A stretch of DNA of 64,000 nucleotides from 2-02-FULL-55-14 sp964534125 (GTDB taxonomy: Bacteria; Bacteroidota; Ignavibacteria; UBA10030). Where the stretch lies: positions 558,001 through 622,000 of the forward strand of contig CAZHOJ010000001.1 in assembly GCA_964534125.1 (NCBI GenBank), given 5' to 3'. The translations under genes and the position numbers were made by a program. Of this stretch, positions 17,005 through 24,815 are shown one piece after another (within the stretch, counting starts at the first letter, position 1; each line of letters begins with the position of its first letter). Under the pieces are notes generated by a model. That model made no database searches. It was not told where the DNA came from and saw nothing but the letters and a program-made list of their open reading frames with translations.

Positions 17005-18105
17005 TTATGCGAGACCATGCCGTTTTATGGCCGTTTCGAGCACATGATTGAGGAGCTCATCATAGTCCATTCCTGAGGCACGCGCTGCCATCGGGAAGGC
17101 GGAATGTTCATCGGGATTGGGTAGAATGCCCGGCAACGGATTGAGCTCGATGATGTGCGGAACTCCATGTTCATCGAGACGCACATCGATGCGGCACCAA
17201 TCGCGGCAGTTGAGCACTGTGTACGCACGCTTGCAGATGTCCTCGATCGATTGCCGCAACTCCGGCGAGACGTTCGCGGGACATTCATGAATATCGAGCG
17301 GAGCGTCGAGCGTGTCCCAGAGCCACTTCGCTTCGTACGAATAGATCGGGTTTGCACCGTCCGGCAATCGGTCGAAATTCGTCTCGAGCAGCGGAAGGAC
17401 CCGAAGGTCGGGACCGTTGCCGAGCAGCGCGACCGTGAACTCGCGGCCGGGAAGGAATTGTTCGATGAGAGCCGGCTCATGATACGTGTCGAGCACGCGC
17501 TTCACCTGTGTACGCAGATCGTCCTGAGAGCGAACGACCGATGCGTCGACAACTCCTTTGCTTGAACCTTCGTGGACAGGTTTGACGATGGCCGGAAGCG
17601 AGAACGTCAGCGACCCGATCACATTCGGATCGTCAATGACAAGGAATGCCGGCGTGGGGACACTATGGTAGGACAGGATCTCCTTCGCACGCCCCTTGTC
17701 CAGACAGACAGCAAGCGTGAGAGGGTCCGATCCTGTGTACGGAAGCCCCAAGAAATCGAGCATCGCGGGGACCTGTGCCTCCCGCGATGGACCTCTGAGT
17801 CCTTCCGCAATGTTGAAGACGATGTCGGGGCGAAGGGCTGCCAGCTTCGGGTACACGTCCTCGTTGGCTTCAACAAGTGTGACCGTATGGTTCTTCTTCA
17901 GCGCCGACTCGACCGCGTGAATGGTGTCGATGGTATCCCATTCCGCGTACGTGTCGTCTCTCGTCAACATTTCATTCGGCAGCGTGGTCGTCTGACCATT
18001 TCCGCTCCGAACCGTCTTATCTGCCGCATCTTCGGCGGCCGCCCCTCCTGCTTCTTCTTCCCTTCTGACGTTATAGACGAGAGCGACGTGCAAGGTAGTA
18101 CGCAA
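17005..18105 (-). CDS. D-Ala-D-Ala-ligase-like ATP-grasp enzyme, copy 2
   Basis: A 366-residue paralogue of copy 1. The frame opens at TTG 18153, but TTG 18105 gives (M)RTTLHVALVYN, which aligns residue for residue with MRKKIHVAVVFN of copy 1 and makes the lengths match (366 and 364), so it is preferred. Motifs: PDIVFNIAEGLRG, LGLPYTGSD, the ATP lysine in LPAIVKPVHEGSSKGV, EQFLPGREFTVALLG, and CRIDVRLDEHGVPHIIELNPLPG with the metal ligands. Residues 18-45 form a low-complexity charged/Ala-Gly insert. It is the first gene of the ATP-grasp/GNAT/kamA series, 99 bp before copy 1, and has a good promoter in front. Confidence 0.85.
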   Translation of the reverse strand: MRTTLHVALVYNVRREEEAGGAAAEDAADKTVRSGNGQTTTLPNEMLTRDDTYAEWDTIDTIHAVESALKKNHTVTLVEANEDVYPKLAALRPDIVFNIAEGLRGPSREAQVPAMLDFLGLPYTGSDPLTLAVCLDKGRAKEILSYHSVPTPAFLVIDDPNVIGSLTFSLPAIVKPVHEGSSKGVVDASVVRSQDDLRTQVKRVLDTYHEPALIEQFLPGREFTVALLGNGPDLRVLPLLETNFDRLPDGANPIYSYEAKWLWDTLDAPLDIHECPANVSPELRQSIEDICKRAYTVLNCRDWCRIDVRLDEHGVPHIIELNPLPGILPNPDEHSAFPMAARASGMDYDELLNHVLETAIKRHGLA

Positions 18106-18174
18106 GCAGCGTCTCTTGCCTTTCCCGATTGTGGGGGGATTGTCGCGTGTCAATGAACGACATTTCTTACCACA

Positions 18175-18202
18175 AATATAATGTTTTGCGTGTTGTTGTC
18201 AA
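18175..18202 (-). promoter_or_regulatory. Predicted sigma-70-like promoter of the ATP-grasp/GNAT/kamA genes
   Basis: On the minus strand TTGACA (18202-18197) is followed after 16 bases by TATATT (18180-18175): a perfect -35 and a 5/6 match at -10, in a locally AT-rich stretch. It lies about 70 bp upstream of the preferred start (18105) and faces the ATP-grasp gene. Transcription would begin near 18168. Confidence 0.6.
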
Positions 18203-18240
18203 GTGATTTTGACGTTGGAGAAAGATTTGTCGACGACCGG

Positions 18241-18275
18241 CGACCGACGTCGGTCGATCGTACGAGAGACGATCG
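18241..18275. other. Perfect 16-bp palindrome and adjoining inverted repeat
   Basis: CGACCGACGTCGGTCG (18241-18256) is its own reverse complement. It overlaps a second inverted repeat, CGATCGT (18255-18261) with ACGATCG (18269-18275). Both lie just past the recG stop and 40-75 bp upstream of the predicted promoter of the ATP-grasp genes. They could be a transcript end for recG or a binding site for a dimeric regulator. No T tract follows on either strand. Confidence 0.5.
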
Positions 18276-18290
18276 GACGACGATGATCGG

Positions 18291-20465
18291 TCAGCTCACG
18301 TCACCGAGTCGGAAGAGGTCGTGGTAGTACCGCTCGAAGGTGTTGCGGATGGAACGATGGTCGGGAAGACGAAGATGAGGATCGGCGGCGACGACCGACA
18401 GCGCACTTTCGCGGGAGCGGTCGAAGATGTCGCGGTCGCGGACGATGTCGGCGATGGTCAGCGCCGGGAGTCCGCTCTGCCGGGTGCCGAAGAAATCGCC
18501 CGGACCCCTCAATTCCAGGTCAACTTCGGCGATTTTGAAGCCATCCGTGGTCTCCACCATGGTCGAAAGGCGTCGTTCGGCCTTCCGTTCCTCCTCCCGC
18601 TTCTCCTCCTCCTCCATCCCCCGGAGCTTCTTCCGGAAGAGCGACTGGTTGGAGATGAGGATGCAATATGACTGGTCGGGACCCCTCCCCACCCTCCCCC
18701 GGAGCTGATGGAGCTGGGACAGGCCGAACCGCTCGGCGTTCTCGACGAGCATCACAGAGGCGTTCGGCACGTCTATCCCCACCTCGATGACCGTGGTCGA
18801 GATCAGGATGTCCACCTCCCCCCGCTGGAACCGGCCCATGATGTCGTCCTTCTCTTCGGAGGAAAGCCTGCCGTGAAGCAGCCCTACCCGAAGGTCGGAG
18901 AAGATCCCCTCCCGGAGCGACGCGTATTCCTCGGTGGCAGCCTTCAGGTCGACCTTTTCCGACCCCTCGATGAGGGGAAACACCACATACGCCTGCCGGC
19001 CAGCCGCGACCTCGTCCCGGATGAAATGGTAGGCCTTCTCTGCCTGGGAAGATGTCCGCACACCCGTCCGGATCGGCCGGCGGTTCGACGGGAGCTCATC
19101 GATGGTCGAGACGTCCAGGTCCCCGTAGACCGTGAGCGCGAGGGTGCGGGGAATGGGTGTGGCCGTCATGACCAGGAGCTCCGGTGTCGTTCCCTTCGAG
19201 CGCAACACCGCCCGCTGCATCACTCCGAATCGATGCTGTTCGTCGATGATGACCATACCGAGATCTCCGAACCGGACGCCTTCCTCGAGCAGCGCGTGTG
19301 TTCCGACGACGATATCGGCTGTTCCTCTTCCGATATCGTCCAGGACATCCTCGCGCAACCGCTTCTTCTGGTTGCCGACAAGCAAACGGACATTGACATC
19401 CAGGTCCTGCACGAACCGTGAGAGCGTTCGATGGTGTTGTTCTGCGAGCACCTCGGTCGGAGCCATGAATGCGACCTGTTTTCCAGCGTCCACAACACGC
19501 AATGCCGACAACAGCGCAACGATCGTCTTGCCGCTGCCCACATCCCCCTGAAGCAGCCGATGCATCGCGTACGGCGAATGAAGGTCTCCATCGATCTCCG
19601 CAAGCACACGCTGCTGTGCGGCGGTCAGGGAGAATGGCAGGGCAGACAGCAATGCCTCCCTCCGGCGCGACGATCCCGTGTATGCATGTCCCGATACTTT
19701 CTCCTGATGCTGCCGCCGGAGGGCGATCATCAGGTTCAGGAAGAACAGCTCGTCGAATTTCAGCCTGTCGCGTGCAGCTTTGAGAGACTCCCACGATCCC
19801 GGAAAATGGACCTCCCGCAGCGCTTCGTCGAGGCCCACGAGGTTGTATTTTCTGATGACCTGTTCGTCGAGCGTTTCCTTCACCGCACTGCTGACCCGTT
19901 CCACGGCACGCTTCGTGATCCTGCGGATGCCACGGCTGTCGAGCCCACCAGCCTGAAGGTCGGCGTTCGACGAATATTTCGGGATGATCGACCCGGTATT
20001 GAAGAGCTTCCCCCAGTCAGCGTCCCCCTCCTCCCCCACACCAAGGCGGTCGAACGTCGGGTGGACGAACTGCATTCGGTTGAGCTTGTCCCGGACGGGG
20101 AACGACGACAGGGCCAGGAGCTCACCCTCCTCGAACGCATCCTTCAGCCACTGGAATCCTTCGAACCACACGCACTGCAGGGACCCGGTGGCGTCGCTCA
20201 CCGTGAGCATGAAGATCATTTTACGGGTCCGCTTGGAACGGCGGGCTTCCGTCTTCGCCACTCGCGCCACGACAGTAACAGGGACTGACGCGTCGACATG
20301 GCGGGGAAGGTCGGAGATGGTGACGATGGTGCTCCGGTCGATGTAGCCCCGGGGGACGTAGTACAACAGGTCGCGGATGGAGTGGATGCCGTTCCGGGCG
20401 AGTGCTTCTGCACGCCGCGGCCCGACGCCTTTGAGGAACTGGAGGTCAGACGTGTGGGAAGACAT
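18291..20465 (-). CDS. recG: ATP-dependent DNA helicase RecG
   Basis: A 724-residue protein, in the normal range for RecG. It starts with a helix-hairpin-helix (FLKGVGPRRAEALARNGI), followed by the OB-fold wedge domain (about 50-190) that splits fork junctions. Helicase motifs: QGDVGSGKT (Walker A, about 300), DEQHRFG (motif II), TATPIPRT (motif III), LLHGRLSS (IV), STTVIEVGIDVPNAS (V) and QLRGRVGRG (VI). The C-terminal TRG-type region follows with GDFFGTRQSGLP. RecG reverses stalled replication forks and branch-migrates Holliday junctions in the cytoplasm. The upstream 160-bp gap is A-rich and holds two copies of AATGCTAAA-type words but no gene. Confidence 0.98.
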   Translation of the reverse strand: MSSHTSDLQFLKGVGPRRAEALARNGIHSIRDLLYYVPRGYIDRSTIVTISDLPRHVDASVPVTVVARVAKTEARRSKRTRKMIFMLTVSDATGSLQCVWFEGFQWLKDAFEEGELLALSSFPVRDKLNRMQFVHPTFDRLGVGEEGDADWGKLFNTGSIIPKYSSNADLQAGGLDSRGIRRITKRAVERVSSAVKETLDEQVIRKYNLVGLDEALREVHFPGSWESLKAARDRLKFDELFFLNLMIALRRQHQEKVSGHAYTGSSRRREALLSALPFSLTAAQQRVLAEIDGDLHSPYAMHRLLQGDVGSGKTIVALLSALRVVDAGKQVAFMAPTEVLAEQHHRTLSRFVQDLDVNVRLLVGNQKKRLREDVLDDIGRGTADIVVGTHALLEEGVRFGDLGMVIIDEQHRFGVMQRAVLRSKGTTPELLVMTATPIPRTLALTVYGDLDVSTIDELPSNRRPIRTGVRTSSQAEKAYHFIRDEVAAGRQAYVVFPLIEGSEKVDLKAATEEYASLREGIFSDLRVGLLHGRLSSEEKDDIMGRFQRGEVDILISTTVIEVGIDVPNASVMLVENAERFGLSQLHQLRGRVGRGPDQSYCILISNQSLFRKKLRGMEEEEKREEERKAERRLSTMVETTDGFKIAEVDLELRGPGDFFGTRQSGLPALTIADIVRDRDIFDRSRESALSVVAADPHLRLPDHRSIRNTFERYYHDLFRLGDVS

Positions 20466-20625
20466 GGAGAAATGCTAAATGCGAGGAACCTAAATGCTAA
20501 ACAAAGGCAAAAGCAGAAGTCCGAAATGAAGAAGAAGTTGTCCGACAATTACTTCTTTTTGGACAAAGAATTTGGATTTGTTTAGCATTTCGAGATTAGG
20601 AATCAGCATTTTCAACGGGCTTCTG

Positions 20626-22281
20626 CTACCGCTCATATACCACCCGCCCCCCGACGATCGTCATGTCGACGGAGGCGTTCCCGATCTCGACCGGATCGAT
20701 GGTAAGGATGTCGTCAGAGAGGATAATGATGTCGGCGAGCTTCCCGGGAGTGATGCTCCCCTTCTCATCCTCCTCGAACACGTTGTATGCGTTCGTGATC
20801 GTATAGGCTTGTATCGCTTCTTTCACGGTGATCTTCTGCTCGGGGAACCAACCGTCCGGATTCTTCCCATCCGTCGTCCTTCGGGTGACAGCAGCATAGA
20901 TGCCGAGGAGAGGGTCGAGGGGTGCCACTGTCCAGTCGCTGCCGAAGGAGAGCCGGATGCCGTGATCGAGGAACGACCGGAACGGATATGTCGTTTTACA
21001 CCGCTCGTGCCCGATGCGGCTTTCCGCCCAGCGTCCGTCGTCGATCGCATGATACGGCTGGACGGAAGCGATCACGCCCAGCCTGGCGAATCGCCCGAAG
21101 TCGCGGGGGTGGATGTGCTGTGCATGTTCTATCCGGAATCTCCGGTCCCACGACGGATTGTTCTCGACGATCTTCTCGAAGATGTCCAGGATCCTGCTGT
21201 TCGCACTATCGCCGATGGCGTGGATGGACAACTGCAGCCGGGCCGCATCGGCCTTCAACGCCCATTCCTCGAGCTTTCCGTCGAGAAGGATGTCGCTCGG
21301 GAGACCGACAGTCGTCGGGTCCGAATCGTAGGGTTCATAGAAGAGTGCGGTCGTCGAACCGAGCGATCCGTCGGCGAACGCCTTCAACGATCCGAAACGC
21401 ACCCACTCATCGCCGAACGGCACCGTCACGCCGGTCGAGGCGAGCTGTTTCCATTGGGAGAGGGGAAGACGGCAATGGAACCGGGCGGTCAATTCCCCCC
21501 GTCGCTGGAGTTCTTTGAAGGCCCTGACATGCTGGCCGATGGAAACATCCTGGATGCTCGTAACGCCAACCCTTCTGGCCTCCGCGAGCGCCAGGCGTGC
21601 TGCGCTGAGGATATCTTCGAACGGGTCCCCCGGCATGATAGCATACACCAGCGTCATCGCCTCGTCCTTCAGGACGCCGGTCGGCTCTCCCGTCACTGCA
21701 TCCCGGACGATGGTCCCCCCCGCGGGATCCGGCGTGTCCCGGGTGATGCCTGCCATCGTCAGCACGTAGCTGTTGGCCAGGGCCATGTGGCCGTCATATC
21801 GGTTGACAAAGACGGGGGTCGACCGTGTAGCACCATCGATCAGCTCTTTGGCCGGGAGATTGCCACCAGGCCAATTGTCGTGGTCCCAGTCGCCGCCGGT
21901 GATCCATTTGCCGGGATGCTTCGATGCCCACTCGCCGATCAGTCGGGCGAATTCCGCCTCGTCAGCTGCATACCGGAGGTCGACCGATTGCAGCTGGAAT
22001 CCGCCGCTCAGGAAATGCGTGTGGTTGTCGATGAAGCCCGGAAGGACGCGCCGTCCTGCTGCATCGATGATGCGCGTCTCCGGCCCGGCAAGGGCGCGGA
22101 CGGTCGCGGTCGATCCGACCGTAAGGATGCGGCCCCCCAGCACGGCAACCGCCTCTGTCTCCGGCATGGCTGGGTCGACGGTCCAGATGCGGCCATTCAC
22201 GATGATGAGCTCCGGCGCAGGCGCCTGGGCCAATGCCGCCGAAGCAACAAGGAGCAACGATCCGAACGTGAGAAGACGCAT
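20626..22281 (-). CDS. Secreted amidohydrolase (YtcJ/LAF-type, amidohydrolase family 3)
   Basis: A 551-residue protein with a signal peptide (residues 1-19, SAALAQAP). The metal-dependent hydrolase motif FIDNHTHFLSGG is near residue 85; later come the segment SIHAIGDSANSRILDIFE, HAQHIHPRDF with two histidines, and FGSDWTVAPLDPLLGIYAAVTR near the end, all typical of YtcJ-like amidohydrolases. The C-terminus carries the composite beta-sandwich strand GKLADIIILSDDIL. Substrates of this family are largely unknown amides. ATG 22281 is preceded by GGAGC and lies 8 bases after the matrixin stop, so it is the third gene of a three-gene unit. Confidence 0.9.
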   Translation of the reverse strand: MRLLTFGSLLLVASAALAQAPAPELIIVNGRIWTVDPAMPETEAVAVLGGRILTVGSTATVRALAGPETRIIDAAGRRVLPGFIDNHTHFLSGGFQLQSVDLRYAADEAEFARLIGEWASKHPGKWITGGDWDHDNWPGGNLPAKELIDGATRSTPVFVNRYDGHMALANSYVLTMAGITRDTPDPAGGTIVRDAVTGEPTGVLKDEAMTLVYAIMPGDPFEDILSAARLALAEARRVGVTSIQDVSIGQHVRAFKELQRRGELTARFHCRLPLSQWKQLASTGVTVPFGDEWVRFGSLKAFADGSLGSTTALFYEPYDSDPTTVGLPSDILLDGKLEEWALKADAARLQLSIHAIGDSANSRILDIFEKIVENNPSWDRRFRIEHAQHIHPRDFGRFARLGVIASVQPYHAIDDGRWAESRIGHERCKTTYPFRSFLDHGIRLSFGSDWTVAPLDPLLGIYAAVTRRTTDGKNPDGWFPEQKITVKEAIQAYTITNAYNVFEEDEKGSITPGKLADIIILSDDILTIDPVEIGNASVDMTIVGGRVVYER

Positions 22282-22289
22282 GCTCCAGC

Positions 22290-24257
22290 CTATTTCATGA
22301 GCATCATTTTACGCGACGAGGAATGGCCATGCTGGGTCAGCACCGCCATGTACATCCCGCTTCGAAGCATCGCTGCATCGAACGCTGCAGAGTGCCGGCC
22401 CGCTTCATACTGCTTCCCGTCGATGATCGTCGCGACCCGGCGGCCGAGCATGTCATACACGGCGAGGGTCACGACGCCTTCCTGGCCCAGCGTGAACGGC
22501 AGGACCGTCGATGGATTGAAAGGATTCGGATAGTTCTGCCCCAGCACGAAGCCTTCAGGATACAGGATCTGGTCCTCTTTAATCCCCGTGAGCGGACTCA
22601 GATAGGCCCGGATCACAAGGTTGTATCCTGTCCCATAATTGCTGGCGTCGCTGAAGTTGTACCATTGCGCTCCGGACCCTCCGTCGTACCAGGATGATGA
22701 ACGGTCCGTGGGCGTGGCCGCATCATCACCGACGAAGGACAGGGTATCGCCCGCAACGCCCTCTACCTCGAACGCAATATGGAAGTGGACGCCTGTTTGA
22801 ACCGTCACTCCAAGAGAGGTGAGATCTATCTCGTTGTACACACCCGAGGTCAACGTGGTGAATGGCACAGAGATGGTCGAGCCGATCTGCGTGCCGGGAA
22901 CGCCGGCGACGCTTCCCGTCGTGTGCTGGTGGACGCTGACCTTCAGCGTTCCGTTCCCTTCGATCCCGCCGGTCTGCCGAAGGAGAAAATCGGTCTTCAC
23001 AAGATTGGCGTTGATACCGGGGGTGAATCGAACAGCGTACTTCGTGTCATCATACTCCGAGGGGAGCTCGAACACGAACGTCGGCGTGCCGAAATCCTCG
23101 AGTGTCGTTTCTGTGCCCGGAGCGGCCTCTCCGTTCGCGATGAACGACGCCGTGGTCACGACGCCTGCCGTGACGGTCACCATTGTCCGTGCGAGGGGAT
23201 CGTCCACGGCGGGATCGTGCGATTCATTCGCTCCGTTGTAGTATTCCGGGGTGACCGGACTCTGGAACGAGAGGTCCGTGCTGTTGTCGGCATACGGGCC
23301 AACACTGGAGCCGCCTGTGAAGGAGGACCGGATCGGCTCGATGAAGACCCAGTATGTTCCTGGAGCGAGCGCAGAAATCGTATAGACGCCGTTGTTCTGG
23401 ACTAGGTAGTCTGTTACAGTCGAGACACGATAGTAGAGCGAATCGGTCGTGCTGACCGCCACGACGTTGGCTCCCCTCACGACAGCGCCCCCCTCCCGGG
23501 TCACCGTTCCGGAGATCGTCCCGCCGGCTGCGAGGAATCCTGTCGCGGGGTAGAGCCGCGACACTGCCAGGAGGTCGTCGGGATTGAGGGTCGCGAGCTT
23601 GGTATCGTCGTCGGTCGATGTGGGGTACATCGTCGGGAGGTACTCATCGTCCGCGCTGTTCCCGTTCGAAGCGAAGGTCGCGTTGATCTGGGAATGGTCA
23701 AGTCCGATGAAATGGCCGAACTCGTGGATGAAGGTCGATTTGAACTCGTCATAGGTGAACGAGGTCCCGGCCATTGTACCGTTCATGACAGCGTGCCCCT
23801 CTGCATAGAAGCCGGTATTCGGGCCGCTCGTATAGTATGATGATCCCGCAAAACCGATGACCCTCTCGGATTGTCCCTCACCGAGCAGCGCGTTGATGAT
23901 CTCGCCGTCATGGTCGAAGACCATCGGATTGATGCCGTCCGAGAAGTTGTTCAGGTATGTCGAATAGTTCGACTTGTCCACGTTGACCGGAAGGAAGCCG
24001 GCATCGGAAAATGATATCGCAGCGGTCGGGACATCCTGCCACACCTTGAAGCTCTCACGCGTGAGCCGCTGCGCTGTCGTGTCGGCGAACAGGCCGAGTG
24101 CTCCGAGGTCGATCTTGTAGGAAATGACGAGCGGCTGGCCGCCTATCGAGGACTTGTAGACGACGGGATTTCCATTGACAGCATTCAGATGCCCACCCGC
24201 CTGAAGCGGAAGGGAACCAAGAGACAAGATGCCGAGAAACATAAGGAGGCGTTTCAT
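22290..24257 (-). CDS. T9SS-exported matrixin-type metalloprotease
   Basis: A 655-residue protein: signal peptide (1-20, LPLQAGG), a metzincin catalytic domain (about 25-240), a carboxypeptidase-regulatory-like beta domain starting GGTISGTVTREGGAVVRG (245-340), a beta-rich middle part, and a T9SS type A sorting domain (from about 572, GQNYPNPFNPST, ending SSRKMMLMK). The zinc site is FIHEFGHFIGLDHS, an exact HExxHxxGxxH, followed by TMYP as the likely Met-turn. It should be a surface-anchored or released protease. It overlaps the small secreted-protein gene upstream by 4 bp (ATGA) and is followed by the amidohydrolase. Confidence 0.92.
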   Translation of the reverse strand: MKRLLMFLGILSLGSLPLQAGGHLNAVNGNPVVYKSSIGGQPLVISYKIDLGALGLFADTTAQRLTRESFKVWQDVPTAAISFSDAGFLPVNVDKSNYSTYLNNFSDGINPMVFDHDGEIINALLGEGQSERVIGFAGSSYYTSGPNTGFYAEGHAVMNGTMAGTSFTYDEFKSTFIHEFGHFIGLDHSQINATFASNGNSADDEYLPTMYPTSTDDDTKLATLNPDDLLAVSRLYPATGFLAAGGTISGTVTREGGAVVRGANVVAVSTTDSLYYRVSTVTDYLVQNNGVYTISALAPGTYWVFIEPIRSSFTGGSSVGPYADNSTDLSFQSPVTPEYYNGANESHDPAVDDPLARTMVTVTAGVVTTASFIANGEAAPGTETTLEDFGTPTFVFELPSEYDDTKYAVRFTPGINANLVKTDFLLRQTGGIEGNGTLKVSVHQHTTGSVAGVPGTQIGSTISVPFTTLTSGVYNEIDLTSLGVTVQTGVHFHIAFEVEGVAGDTLSFVGDDAATPTDRSSSWYDGGSGAQWYNFSDASNYGTGYNLVIRAYLSPLTGIKEDQILYPEGFVLGQNYPNPFNPSTVLPFTLGQEGVVTLAVYDMLGRRVATIIDGKQYEAGRHSAAFDAAMLRSGMYMAVLTQHGHSSSRKMMLMK

Positions 24258-24811
24258 TTCGTGCCTCCTTTCTCGGTCCGTACAAGCGACCGGATCTCAC
24301 CGGCGAGCTGGTCGAACGATAGTGCGCCACCGTTGACCGAGCCCGGACTCTCCTTCAAAAGAATGTTCGACGGCGTGATCTGCTCGACGACCTTCTTGCG
24401 CGGTGCCGGAAGCGACCTCACCCGGAATTTCCCCTGCCCGATCCCGACGGGGCTGGTGAATCCTGTCGTTCGGTGGGCTTGGGAGAGCAGCAGGACGATC
24501 TCCTCCCCCCGCGTGTATTGCGGCAGTTCTGCTAGCCGATAGGCCATACCGTCCGCCTCGCCCCCCACCTGCTTGAACGTGTATATGTCATCCAGTGCGC
24601 CGTAGAAGTTCTCGGCGATCCTGAGCGTGACCCACGTTGCGGGCATGCCGGTCACGGGATCGCGTCCTGTTTCTACTCCGGTGACGGTTGCGTGGACGAT
24701 CACTGCGGCCCGTCCGACCATCTCCTTGAGCGTCATGGGCAGCGTCCGCTGCGCATATGTCGTCCCCCACGTGAGGAGGACCAGTGTCGCTACGATGAAT
24801 ATTCTTCTCAC
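24254..24811 (-). CDS. Small secreted protein coupled to the matrixin gene
   Basis: A 185-residue protein starting at GTG 24811 (GGGGAAG lies upstream). Signal peptide about residues 1-20 (GTTYAQ). The mature part begins LPMTLKEMVGRAAVIVHATVTGVETG and is beta-rich, including WVTLRIAENFYG and VLLLSQ; it ends with a positively charged tail. No enzyme motif is recognised. Because it overlaps the protease gene by ATGA and is exported too, it may be an inhibitor, chaperone or substrate-binding partner of that protease; this is inference from position only. Confidence 0.75.
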   Translation of the reverse strand: MRRIFIVATLVLLTWGTTYAQRTLPMTLKEMVGRAAVIVHATVTGVETGRDPVTGMPATWVTLRIAENFYGALDDIYTFKQVGGEADGMAYRLAELPQYTRGEEIVLLLSQAHRTTGFTSPVGIGQGKFRVRSLPAPRKKVVEQITPSNILLKESPGSVNGGALSFDQLAGEIRSLVRTEKGGTK

Positions 24812-24815
24812 TCTG

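Noticed and set aside
18071..18163. 30-codon upstream open frame (ATG 18163) overlapping the ATP-grasp start out of frame
   Set aside because: It would start about 5 bases after the predicted transcription start, has no ribosome-binding site, and its peptide shows no attenuator-like residue run.
20572..22533. 653-codon plus-strand open frame
   Set aside because: Antisense to the amidohydrolase, which has a signal peptide and metal motifs; no recognisable domain in this frame.
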